DNA of 64,000 bases, from assembly GCF_003184185.1 (NCBI RefSeq), contig NZ_QHJG01000006.1, positions 62,001 to 126,000 of the forward strand, written 5' to 3'. The notes beneath the pieces were generated by a model. That model saw nothing but the letters and a program-made list of their open reading frames with translations. It did no database searches and was not told the origin of the DNA. The translations under genes were made by a program, and so were the position numbers. Source of the stretch: Legionella qingyii. Its GTDB lineage: Bacteria; Pseudomonadota; Gammaproteobacteria; Legionellales; Legionellaceae. Positions 43,233 through 51,776 of the stretch are shown here, in pieces. Numbering within the stretch: position 1 is the first letter of the stretch; every line of letters begins with the position of its first letter.

Positions 43233-44033
43233 ATGCTGCTTAGAACATTTGGTTTCTTTTTATTTTCATATCTATTTACTGTAAAAATTTGGGCAGCTGT
43301 TCCTGCTGATTTTATGTTTCATGACAAGCCTATCGACGCTTTGTGTTTCTTTAATATGGAAGGAACTGTAATTGATCTGAATCAATGCGGGCTAGCAAAA
43401 GAAAAATATGTGATGAAAGGACAAAATTCCAAGCTCATTGCAAACGGTTATATAGGTTATGATTGGCAAGATCCCGAATTTTCAGACTCATCACAAGGCT
43501 ACAGCTATTATAAATTCTTTAATGCTGGAGAGAGAACATATTGGCTTTACACTGTTAATAGTGGTGGCGGCACAGGACACTTTACTGCCATCCATCGAGT
43601 AAAGAGAAAAAATGCAGATATTTTGGATCTTGAAACTTTGGCTGGCGGCGATCGTTGTAATGGAGGCTTGCAAGACGTGTCAGAAGTCAATAATCACTTA
43701 ATCTTTAGTCAAAATCTTACCGCCTATGATCTGGTTGCATTATCTAAAGGGGCTGATCCTAGTGTTAAAGCATATGATGATTTGGCCGCATGTGCCATTT
43801 GCTGTGTTGCTAAAGCATATTATAACGTGGACTCAAATGCACAGCTGAAATTGGATTATATTGATTTAGGGACTATTGCTGATACCAAAGAAATGCCTGA
43901 TCAGGGGGCGCTCCAGTCATGCTTTAACCAATTATTCATTTCTTATGTCGCTGCAGGTAACACCAAGTTGAAACAAAATATGTTGGATGAATTTGCAGCA
44001 AAATTTAATCAAACTTGTAAAAAATCTGATTAA
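43233..44033 (+). CDS. Exported protein of unknown function
   Basis: 266 residues from ATG 43233 (AGGAA upstream; a TTG at 43215 also reads in). Signal peptide MLLRTFGFFLFSYLFTVKIW, cleavage near AVPA. The mature domain has FFNMEGTVIDLNQCG, VNSGGGTGHFTAIHRVKR and GGDRCNGGLQDV, and CAICC, suggesting a beta-rich periplasmic protein with disulphides. I do not recognise the family. Convergent with the tandem-repeat gene. Confidence 0.68.
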   Translation: MLLRTFGFFLFSYLFTVKIWAAVPADFMFHDKPIDALCFFNMEGTVIDLNQCGLAKEKYVMKGQNSKLIANGYIGYDWQDPEFSDSSQGYSYYKFFNAGERTYWLYTVNSGGGTGHFTAIHRVKRKNADILDLETLAGGDRCNGGLQDVSEVNNHLIFSQNLTAYDLVALSKGADPSVKAYDDLAACAICCVAKAYYNVDSNAQLKLDYIDLGTIADTKEMPDQGALQSCFNQLFISYVAAGNTKLKQNMLDEFAAKFNQTCKKSD

Positions 44034-44077
44034 AAGCAAGAGAAAAAGTTTTTTAGGAAGATAGGATCTCTAATGAA

Positions 44078-44497
44078 TTAGTTGAGCACTTTGCCCTTGG
44101 GATCCTTAACAATTTCCTTGCCATTAGGATTAATTTGTACTGATGAACCGTCTGCATTGGTAATAATCTTGGTTCCATCTGGTTTATAGACTACGGAGGA
44201 ATGATCCACATTAGTGATAATTTTGGTGCCATCAGGATTTTTTTGTACCATAGACCCATCAGTATTAGTAATAATTTTGGTACCATCTTTTTTCTCTACC
44301 ACGGAAGAATGGTCTGCATTGGTAATAATTTTGGTGCCGTCAGCCTTAATTTCTACTGAAGAACCGTCAGGATTTTTTATTACCTTAGCTTGATCTGCGA
44401 ACGATGTTGCACTCAAGAGACCTAAAAACAAAAAAATTACCATCACTTTGAAAAGAAACCTGATTAATTCTGGAAAGTCCAAACGATGAGTGTTCAT
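44078..44497 (-). CDS. Exported tandem-repeat protein (18-residue repeats)
   Basis: 139 residues: N-terminal hydrophobic segment (about 13-33, signal peptide or anchor, ending TSFADQ) then four nearly identical 18-residue units beginning DGTKIITN, such as DGTKIITNADHSSVVEKK, with a degenerate unit at each end. The repeats resemble the short beta-turn units of TCP10-C-like proteins and predict an extended beta structure. Function unknown. DNA repeats of 54 bp allow copy-number change. Confidence 0.7.
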   Translation of the reverse strand: MNTHRLDFPELIRFLFKVMVIFLFLGLLSATSFADQAKVIKNPDGSSVEIKADGTKIITNADHSSVVEKKDGTKIITNTDGSMVQKNPDGTKIITNVDHSSVVYKPDGTKIITNADGSSVQINPNGKEIVKDPKGKVLN

Positions 44498-44719
44498 ATG
44501 CTATCCATTTCTTGACTTAAAGTACTATTAAGTATAGCCATAAAACTCTGTTGGAGTATTTTGGGGACATGATGGTTTCAATTTAATCTAAACGGGGTGG
44601 TACATTAAAAGCGTATGACTTTTCAGCACTCTCTTTAATTCTTAATTTGAGCTATGCTTAGTTCAAATAGGTCAGTGCGCAATATTGAGGTCTAGAGTCA
44701 TCCAGGGGGAATACCAAGA

Positions 44720-45641
44720 ATGAGTTATTTTAATGCAAAGGACCCGGTATGTGAAACTCAAGGATGTCCGCAGCAAATTAGTGTAGCGTTGCTCCCGCGA
44801 GCGGTTGATCTGGGTGGATTTAAAGTGGATCGCATAATTCCCTCTAAGGAGAAAAAGACAGTAGGTCCCTTTGTCTTTTGGGATCAAGCAGGCCCCGAAG
44901 AACTGCTTCCGGGCAAGGGAATTGATATACTTCCACATCCACATATTGGTTTATCAACCATGACTTATCTATTTTCTGGGAAACTGGAACATCGGGATAC
45001 ACTTGGCAGTCATCGAATTATTATTCCTGGTGAAGTGAACATAATGACTGCTGGACGAGGGATTGCTCATTCAGAGCGTACACCACAAGAAGCTCGTTTT
45101 TATCCACATCATTTTTTTGGAATTCAATGCTGGCTAGCATTGGCTCTTCACAAAGAAGAAACCAATCCTTCATTTACGCATTATGATAAAAGTGCCATTC
45201 CTACATATAATGATGATAAAAATATGAGTTTGCGGGTTGTTACTGGGGAATGGATGGGATTGAAATCATCAGTTATCACTCCCAATGACGCACTTTTTGT
45301 GGAATGCAAACTAAAACCTGCTACTCAATTTAGCATTCCATCCACAGTAGAAGAGCGAGCAATTCATCTTTTAAGTGGCACGATAACTGTAGAAAATACT
45401 CAATTATAACGCTACAAGAATGCTTATCCTTAAAACAGGAGTTGAAGTCAAAATAACCGCTACCTCTGATGTACATATGATTATCCTGGGTGGCGCGACA
45501 CTTGAACAACGGCGATATCTTTGGTGGAATTTTGTAGCCAGTTCTAAAGAACGAATTGAGCAAGCAAAATTGGATTGGAAAGAAGGAAGATTTGGGAAAA
45601 TACCTGGCGATGATAGAGAATCGATACCTTTGCCAGAATAA
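44720..45641 (+). pseudogene. Pirin-family gene split by a frameshift
   Basis: Residues 1-229 from ATG 44720 are a pirin N-terminal cupin (HPHIGLSTMTYLFSGKLEHR with metal-binding histidines, IMTAGRGIAHSERTP) ending at a stop at 45407. A shifted frame continues without a gap as NATRMLILKTGVEVKITATS then MIILGG, the C-terminal pirin cupin, to 45641. Joining needs one base change near 45400. Pirins are iron-containing cupins with regulatory or quercetinase activity. It may be a real pseudogene or a sequencing error. Confidence 0.8.
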
Positions 45642-45694
45642 ACAGTTTTTTGCAGTTCCAGTTATAGATACTTCATTAAAAAGGACCTTGAAAA

Positions 45695-47404
45695 ATGAAA
45701 AAATCAGATCAGGAAACTCAATATCTCAAAGAAGGAATCATTAAAACCAAATTGACAGGTTATAATTTGCTGAATAATTCCAGATTAAATAAGGGGACTG
45801 CATTTACAGAAAAGGAACGGGATGACTTTTCTCTTCACGGTTTATTACCACCCCAAGTGAGTACTTTGCAAGAGCAGCAAAAACGTCGCTACGATGGATT
45901 GACTGAGTTGTCCACTTCATTAGAAAAATACAGTTTCCTACGCGGTCTCCAAGATAATAATGAAACACTTTTTTACTCGTTGATTATTAATAATATCGAG
46001 GAAATGCTGCCTATTGTTTATACTCCTGTGGTAGGAGAGGGATGTCAAAAGTTCAGCGAAATATTTCGCAAACCTCGAGGTCTTTTTCTTAGCTATCCAA
46101 ACAAGAATTTGATTGAAAAAATTTTATCTCATCCACGTTATGATTTAATTAAGTGCATTGTTGTGAGTGATGGTGAGCGTATTCTGGGTCTTGGTGATCA
46201 AGGCGCCGGAGGTATGGGAATACCCATTGGTAAAATGGCACTTTATACGGCGTTGGCTGGCATTCCACCACAATATTGTTTGCCTATTTTACTGGACGTA
46301 GGAACGGACAATGAAGAACGATTGGCGGATCCTCTTTATGTTGGATGGCGACACAATCGTGTTCGTGGCGCAGAGTATGATGAATTTGTGGATACATTTG
46401 TATCTGCAGTGAAACGTCGTTGGCCGCATGTTCTTCTACAATGGGAAGATTTTGCTGGCGTGAATGCGGCACGATTATTGGCGCGTTATCGAGATCAATT
46501 ATGTACGTTTAATGATGACATTCAGGGAACTGCAGCGATGGCAACAGGGACCTTACTTTCTGCTATTAATGTCACTGGAATTCCGCTGATAGAGCAAAAA
46601 ATCGTTTTTGTTGGTTTTGGTGGCACGGGGCATGGAATTGCTCAATTAATACGTGGCGCCCTTAGAGATGCTGGATTAAGTGATCAGGAAGCCGGTGATC
46701 GCATCTATGCAGTGGATAGATATGGACTTCTTGTTGAGGGGGGGATGGGATTGACTGCAGATCAGGCCGCTTTTGCGCGCAAACGCTCTGAAGTGACTGG
46801 ATGGCAGGTGACCAATTCTGAGGAAATCGGATTACTCGATGTGGTTCGCAATGTTAAACCCACGGCCCTTATTGGCGTTTCAGCACAACACGGTGCATTT
46901 ACTGAAGAAGTAGTGCGTACTATGGCGAAGTATACAGATCGCCCTGTTATTTTCCCACTTTCCAATCCAACCTCTCATAGCGAGGCAGTGCCACAAGATC
47001 TGCTTAATTGGACGGAAGGTCGTGCTTTAATTGGGACAGGAAGTCCTTTTGAGCCAGTGAAGTACAATGGGAAAGAATTTCATATTGACCAAACAAATAA
47101 TTCATACATTTTTCCCGGTTTAGCTTTAGGTATTATCTCCTCTAAGGCAAAACGAGTTTCCGATGGCATGATTAAGGCTGCCGCACTAGCTCTTGCCGAA
47201 TGCTCTCCAGCGCGGGAACATAAATCAACTAATTTATTACCTCCGTTGGCAAATCTCCGCTCAATTAGTCTTGCTGTAGCAAAGGCGGTAGGGAGGCAGG
47301 CGATATTGGAAGGTCTTGCTGGAGTTAATGAAGCAGGATTTGAGGAGGAGCTTGCTGACAATGTATGGGAGCCAGTTTATAAACCCTACCAGCTTGCCGA
47401 TTAA
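45695..47404 (+). CDS. NAD-dependent malic enzyme
   Basis: 569 residues. Family markers: LPIVYTPVVGEGCQKFSEIF, the catalytic RILGLGDQGAGGMGIPIGK, VLLQWEDFAG with the metal-binding ED, CTFNDDIQGTAAMATGTLLS, and the NAD site VGFGGTGHGIAQLI, then PLSNPTSHSEA and ALIGTGSPF. It decarboxylates malate to pyruvate with NAD (MaeA/SfcA type) in the cytoplasm. It starts 53 bp after the broken pirin gene. Confidence 0.94.
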   Translation: MKKSDQETQYLKEGIIKTKLTGYNLLNNSRLNKGTAFTEKERDDFSLHGLLPPQVSTLQEQQKRRYDGLTELSTSLEKYSFLRGLQDNNETLFYSLIINNIEEMLPIVYTPVVGEGCQKFSEIFRKPRGLFLSYPNKNLIEKILSHPRYDLIKCIVVSDGERILGLGDQGAGGMGIPIGKMALYTALAGIPPQYCLPILLDVGTDNEERLADPLYVGWRHNRVRGAEYDEFVDTFVSAVKRRWPHVLLQWEDFAGVNAARLLARYRDQLCTFNDDIQGTAAMATGTLLSAINVTGIPLIEQKIVFVGFGGTGHGIAQLIRGALRDAGLSDQEAGDRIYAVDRYGLLVEGGMGLTADQAAFARKRSEVTGWQVTNSEEIGLLDVVRNVKPTALIGVSAQHGAFTEEVVRTMAKYTDRPVIFPLSNPTSHSEAVPQDLLNWTEGRALIGTGSPFEPVKYNGKEFHIDQTNNSYIFPGLALGIISSKAKRVSDGMIKAAALALAECSPAREHKSTNLLPPLANLRSISLAVAKAVGRQAILEGLAGVNEAGFEEELADNVWEPVYKPYQLAD

Positions 47405-47627
47405 ATAGTCCCTCCATGATGGTTTGGGTTAACCTAAATCATCATTGAATCACTTTCGCATGCGCTAAATTAAAAATTTCTATAAAAATCATTGTGTTAA
47501 ATATTAATTCATATTTTTGCACTTATATGATAAAAATACTGTGGTATTATTTTCAAAATTGAAGAAATAGTTTCCTTGTTTGATACAAAATAGAGCAGGC
47601 TCCACTCAAGTTCATAGGGGATACATC

Positions 47628-48818
47628 ATGATGAATTCCAAGTTGTCTTTGGATTTAAAAAGGAAATATTTTGAGGATCTATTTTCAAACAATCTCACCT
47701 ATGAAATCTCCCATACGTACTTAATGGAATTATTGGATGTAGGCAAATTAAATGTATGGCAATGGGATTTGAGTACAAATGAAATAATTGATTTTGGTTA
47801 TTCTGAGTCGTTATCCGTTTTAAAATTAGACAACAAAGTAGGCCATATTGATCATTTCATAAAACGGCTTCATCCGGAGGATCGCGAAAAAATAGCCAAT
47901 GCATTAATTAATTCTTTAACCCATTTTGAGGATCATTACTCAGATTTTCGCATTCTATCTTCTAAAGGACATTATGAATGGGTATCGGCTCGTGGTCGTT
48001 ATATTCGTGATGCAGAGAATAATCCAGTTAAAATGATTGGTACCTGGCATTTTATTACCGAACAAAAACAAAATCAGGAGTTGATTAAGCTGCAACAAAC
48101 AACGCTTGATCGTATATCAAGATGTTATTTTTCAGGAGAAGCTGCCTCTTCATTATCTCATGAAATTTCTCAACCCTTATTAGCCCTGAACTCCTATCTT
48201 CTTGGTAGTATTTTGCGTTTACAGCAAGAGGATAAAGGCTCAAATGAGTTCATTGACGTACTCCAAAAAGCATTAGAACAAGTTGAACTAATAAGTACTC
48301 TTGTTAAGCGAATGAAACGGTTTGTTACCCATGGAGAATTACACTTTGAGCGAGTTAATTTGGCTTCATTGGCAAAACAGTCTGTTATCTTGTCAAAATT
48401 TTATTCGAGTTTTTCCGGAGTAGTTCAATATGAGTTTGATGAGCATTTGACCGAAGTTTATTTGGATCGCAATCAAATGCGACAGGTATTCTTAAACCTT
48501 ATTAATAATGCCTTTGAAGCAATGTTCGATGCCCAAACCAAGAATCCTTCATTACTGATTAAGATAGCAAATCTTGATACGGACGTACTGGTTTCTATTA
48601 TTGATAATGGACCTGGTGTGTCACAAGGTGTACTCGATAATCTATTTACTTCATGTTATAGCACCAAGGAGTATGGCTTGGGTCTTGGGTTAAGCATTTG
48701 TAAAAAAATTATAGAAGCTCATGGCGGGAGCATTAAGATAGAACAAAATATTGCTGGCAAGGGAACCGTAAGTTCTTTTAGATTGCCTAATCATATTTGG
48801 GAGTCACACCATGAATAA
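47628..48818 (+). CDS. PAS-domain sensor histidine kinase (FixL-like)
   Basis: 396 residues from ATG 47628 (AGGGG upstream; a TTG at 47580 precedes it). Order: a PAS domain with PAC (WQWDLSTNEIIDFGYSESLS, ILSSKGHYEWVSARGRYI, GTWHFITEQK), a HisKA helix with the phosphorylated His in SSLSHEISQPLLAL, and a HATPase_c with LNLINNAFEAMFDA, DNGPGVSQGVLDNLF and YGLGLGLSICKKIIEAHGG. No transmembrane segment, so it senses a cytoplasmic signal. It overlaps the response regulator by 8 bp. Confidence 0.9.
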   Translation: MMNSKLSLDLKRKYFEDLFSNNLTYEISHTYLMELLDVGKLNVWQWDLSTNEIIDFGYSESLSVLKLDNKVGHIDHFIKRLHPEDREKIANALINSLTHFEDHYSDFRILSSKGHYEWVSARGRYIRDAENNPVKMIGTWHFITEQKQNQELIKLQQTTLDRISRCYFSGEAASSLSHEISQPLLALNSYLLGSILRLQQEDKGSNEFIDVLQKALEQVELISTLVKRMKRFVTHGELHFERVNLASLAKQSVILSKFYSSFSGVVQYEFDEHLTEVYLDRNQMRQVFLNLINNAFEAMFDAQTKNPSLLIKIANLDTDVLVSIIDNGPGVSQGVLDNLFTSCYSTKEYGLGLGLSICKKIIEAHGGSIKIEQNIAGKGTVSSFRLPNHIWESHHE

Positions 48819-49263
48819 GACAATTTATATTGTTGACGATGATGAACATGTATTGCGTGCTTTGAAATGGCTTTTTGACTCAATGAGTTTTGAAGTAAAT
48901 GTTTACTTAGATGCAACAAGTTTTTTAGAACAATATGATCCCAAACATATGGGATGTTTGATTACCGATGTGCGCATGCCTGATATGGATGGTCTAGAGC
49001 TCCTCGAAAAATTAAAAAGACAAAATAGCTTACTCAAAGTCATTATTATTACTGCTTATGGTGATATCCCCATGGCTGTAAGAGCAATAAAAGCAGGAGC
49101 AATTGATTTCATAACCAAGCCTATAAATGAGCAAGATTTGTTGAAATTAATTAAAAGATGCCTTGAGCACTATCCAAATCATGTCACCCGTGCAATGGAT
49201 CAATATGAACTTTTAACAGAGAGCGAGTTGCGGGCTCTTGATCATATTTGGAATAAAAATTAA
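48811..49263 (+). CDS. FixJ-like response regulator with truncated output domain
   Basis: 150 residues. The receiver domain is complete: YIVDDDEHVLRALKWLF with the acidic pocket, phospho-Asp in LITDVRMPDMDGLELLEK, IIITAYGDIPMAVRAIKAGA and the Lys in FITKPINEQDLL. Only the first residues of a LuxR-type helix-turn-helix follow (LTESELRALDHI) before a stop, so the DNA-binding half is missing. It may work as a receiver-only protein or be a shortened pseudo-FixJ. Translationally overlapped with the kinase gene. Confidence 0.85.
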   Translation: MNKTIYIVDDDEHVLRALKWLFDSMSFEVNVYLDATSFLEQYDPKHMGCLITDVRMPDMDGLELLEKLKRQNSLLKVIIITAYGDIPMAVRAIKAGAIDFITKPINEQDLLKLIKRCLEHYPNHVTRAMDQYELLTESELRALDHIWNKN

Positions 49264-49296
49264 TCCTATGCTTCTTTGTGGGGATATCAATAGCCC

Positions 49297-49986
49297 CTAG
49301 TATCCAAGCAACTCTCTGATTTTATTGATGTAATTTTTTAACGGAGTTTGCATTATAAAATCCTTAAGTGGCGTTTCAATTTCAAAATAGAGAATATTGG
49401 CTAAAAATCCATAGCAACAAGCATCCAGTGTATGTACTTTATTTCCAAATATATAATCTTTATCTCCTAAAATATTAAGTATCGCTCGCAGATCATCAAT
49501 TCCCGATTGATAAATATCCTTAGTGGAATATCTACCAATCCCCTGGTAATGATATTTTTCAATATTATATTTTCTTACTTGTTCAAGAGAGGCATCTGAT
49601 AATTCGGAAAGTTGTTTTAAGAATTCAGCTTTGAATAAAGGCCAACATTGTTCATCTTGCCAACGCGAATAGGACATAACCCAATATAAATGATTATCCA
49701 ACATACGAGTAATTAAAAAATGGATGTTTTTTTGTTCCTCTGTTAAATCTTGATCTAAATTCACATATTTTTGTGAAAGGTATTGCAGAATATTATTACT
49801 ATCTGTAATGGTTTGCTCGTCGTCAATTAGATAGGGTAGTTGTCCTCGTGGGGCATTTTGAGTGTTAATAATATGTTCATGCTGGTAATTGATTTGCGTT
49901 AATCTAAGAAAAGTTTCCACTTTTAGGCCAAAAGGATTGTTATCAGGTAGACCAAAGAGCTCTGGGTACGAATATAAAATTATCAT
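49297..49986 (-). CDS. Glutathione S-transferase-like protein (Fax/metaxin type)
   Basis: 229 residues with a thioredoxin-fold N-terminal half (MIILYSYPELFGLPDNNPFG, PRGQLPYLIDDEQTITDSNN, where DSN is the glutathione-binding cis-Pro loop region) and a helical C-terminal half with GRYSTKDIYQSGIDDLRAIL and LGDKDYIFG and LDACCYGFLAN, the metaxin/failed-axon-connection pattern. Enzymatic role unknown. AGGAGA precedes the ATG. Confidence 0.8.
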   Translation of the reverse strand: MIILYSYPELFGLPDNNPFGLKVETFLRLTQINYQHEHIINTQNAPRGQLPYLIDDEQTITDSNNILQYLSQKYVNLDQDLTEEQKNIHFLITRMLDNHLYWVMSYSRWQDEQCWPLFKAEFLKQLSELSDASLEQVRKYNIEKYHYQGIGRYSTKDIYQSGIDDLRAILNILGDKDYIFGNKVHTLDACCYGFLANILYFEIETPLKDFIMQTPLKNYINKIRELLGY

Positions 49987-50349
49987 TGAAAATCTCCTTA
50001 ACTTAAGAAAGTAATTCAGGAACTTTGATTAATTTTTTGGGCATGATTATTCCTTTATCGTAGCGGTGTCACATTCCTCTTAACTATCCGAATCCATCGG
50101 TAGGAAAAGGTCCAAGTTTTTATATGTTCTCACAAACAGCTCAAATCAGCGAATAAAAATAATGACTCCTTATTTCCTTTGGTGAACGCATAAATGTGTT
50201 TAAATTGCGCTTTTTTAACAAAATAAATACTTATTACTGCATTTACTTATACCATTTAATATTTGGTTAATAAATAGCCAGTATTATATATGCTATTCCC
50301 TTATCGCTTGGGAAAAACAAATAAGCCCAGAAATTTAGGGGGAGGCGAT
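49987..50349. promoter_or_regulatory. Divergent intergenic region with PmrA-like box
   Basis: About 360 bp between the GST gene and the coiled-coil effector candidate. Apart from the PmrA-like box annotated separately and AT-rich promoter DNA (a TATTAT at 50283 may be a -10), I see no gene or RNA. Confidence 0.4.
50255..50274 (+). promoter_or_regulatory. PmrA-type box upstream of the coiled-coil gene
   Basis: TTTAATATT, two bases TG, then GTTAATAAA (50255-50274), close to the tandem cTTAATatT consensus described for L. pneumophila PmrA. It is followed by TATTAT eight bases after the second half, at a sensible place for a -10, and the ATG lies 75 bp further on. Confidence 0.55.
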
Positions 50350-51750
50350 ATGACCGGTCCAGTTAAACTGAATCAAACGATACTAAATTTAATAGTACAA
50401 TTAGGAGCAATCAATCCAACTCTCGTTACAGTATTTGCAAACAAAACAGATATTGATGTACAGACTATAATTGATTGGTTTGCACAAACTCGATTTATTA
50501 AGAGTGATGAGAATACCTTTTTTTTAGTCACTTCCTTACGGGCCTCCTTATTAAAAGAACTGAATAAGTCATTAAATCCAGGGACAAAGGAAGAAGAAAC
50601 TACAAATACCCCAATCTCTGCAAAAGCTAAATATGCCTTACTTGCTCTTGCGGGAACTATTTATTTCGGCTGTGAGGGGTTTGATGGTATCACCGCATTC
50701 ATGGGAATTTTTTCCTCTATTCCTACGATCGCAATTTTGGTGGGAGGCCTGGCATTTTCAATTGTTTCCATGATTGTATTTTGCAGTTTTGATTTAGTTG
50801 AAATTTCCAAGAATCTGGGGGTTAAATCTTCAGAAACGCCCCAGTTAATTGATGCGGCACTCGAAGAGTTCAAAGAAATAAAAGCGATTCGGGCACGCCT
50901 TACCCGCCTTGCTAAACAAGATAATAAAACACAAGAAGAGCTTGAAGAATATCGCAAGCTCGCACTTATGTTACTCCAAAGACATGTGGAGTTAAATAAA
51001 GTCCGTGGGGATCTAACTTTAGCCTCCGATAATCCATACTTGGCCACTGCGAAAAAGTTAACGGCAATTTTTGCAGGTTTTATCTTTTTCAGTGGGGGTT
51101 TTTTTGCCGGTCAAACTGTATCCTTGGCAATTGCCAGTTTATTCGTCGCTACAATGTCTGCAACAGCATGGCCTATTGTTGTTGCAGCTGTTGGTGTAGG
51201 TTTAGCAGCACTGGCTGTGTACTGGTATGTTGAGCGCCCGGGGATTGAAAATCTGATTAGCCGTTGGAAGGGACTGGATAAAGAAAAAATTGATGAATTA
51301 TGCAAATCAACTGTTGTGAATAAAGAGACAGAAAAACTGGGCGAATTAATTCATGACATTAATACTCAGATAAATGCGCTTGAGGAGAAGGCAGCAGATA
51401 AAGCGCAAATTAATACAATGCAAGAAAAAATAGATCGTTTGGAACAAGAGAAGAAAGAGTTAAGTTCGAAACTAGCAGCAGCAGAAGAAAAAGTAACTCA
51501 AGTAAGTGAACAATTAAAGCTCAAAGAAACACAACCAATACAACAAACTCTCCCAGCTGGAGTTGGAAAGAATGTTGAGCCAATTGATGAACTACAAGTT
51601 AGTAATCCATTACATATTCATGGAAATGAAGGGGCGATGTCTGCTCATAGTCAACTCTCTTTGTTTGGTATGAAAAAATCAGCATCCACCGGAAATCTTA
51701 TTGGCTTGATGCAAAAAGATATTTTAAGAGGAAATAGCGGCCTGTATTAA
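50350..51750 (+). CDS. Membrane and coiled-coil protein, effector candidate
   Basis: 466 residues from ATG 50350, which has GGGGGAGG five bases upstream. Hydrophobic hairpins at about 100-150 (SAKAKYALLALAGTIYFGCE then the following helix) and 240-300 (KLTAIFAGFIFFSGGFFAGQ, then WPIVVAAVGVGLAALAVYW) imply membrane insertion. A heptad-rich coiled coil (about 335-395: INALEEKAADKAQINTMQEK, LEQEKKELSSKLAAAEEKVT) follows, then a flexible C-terminus. Such membrane-plus-coiled-coil proteins are frequent among Dot/Icm substrates, and the PmrA-like box supports that inference. No known enzymatic motif. Confidence 0.68.
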   Translation: MTGPVKLNQTILNLIVQLGAINPTLVTVFANKTDIDVQTIIDWFAQTRFIKSDENTFFLVTSLRASLLKELNKSLNPGTKEEETTNTPISAKAKYALLALAGTIYFGCEGFDGITAFMGIFSSIPTIAILVGGLAFSIVSMIVFCSFDLVEISKNLGVKSSETPQLIDAALEEFKEIKAIRARLTRLAKQDNKTQEELEEYRKLALMLLQRHVELNKVRGDLTLASDNPYLATAKKLTAIFAGFIFFSGGFFAGQTVSLAIASLFVATMSATAWPIVVAAVGVGLAALAVYWYVERPGIENLISRWKGLDKEKIDELCKSTVVNKETEKLGELIHDINTQINALEEKAADKAQINTMQEKIDRLEQEKKELSSKLAAAEEKVTQVSEQLKLKETQPIQQTLPAGVGKNVEPIDELQVSNPLHIHGNEGAMSAHSQLSLFGMKKSASTGNLIGLMQKDILRGNSGLY

Positions 51751-51776
51751 TGCTTCTTAATACAGGCTTGCCCTGT

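Noticed and set aside
45330..45563. Minus-strand ORF over the pirin frameshift
   Set aside because: It is the antisense of the two pirin halves, which clearly code on the plus strand.
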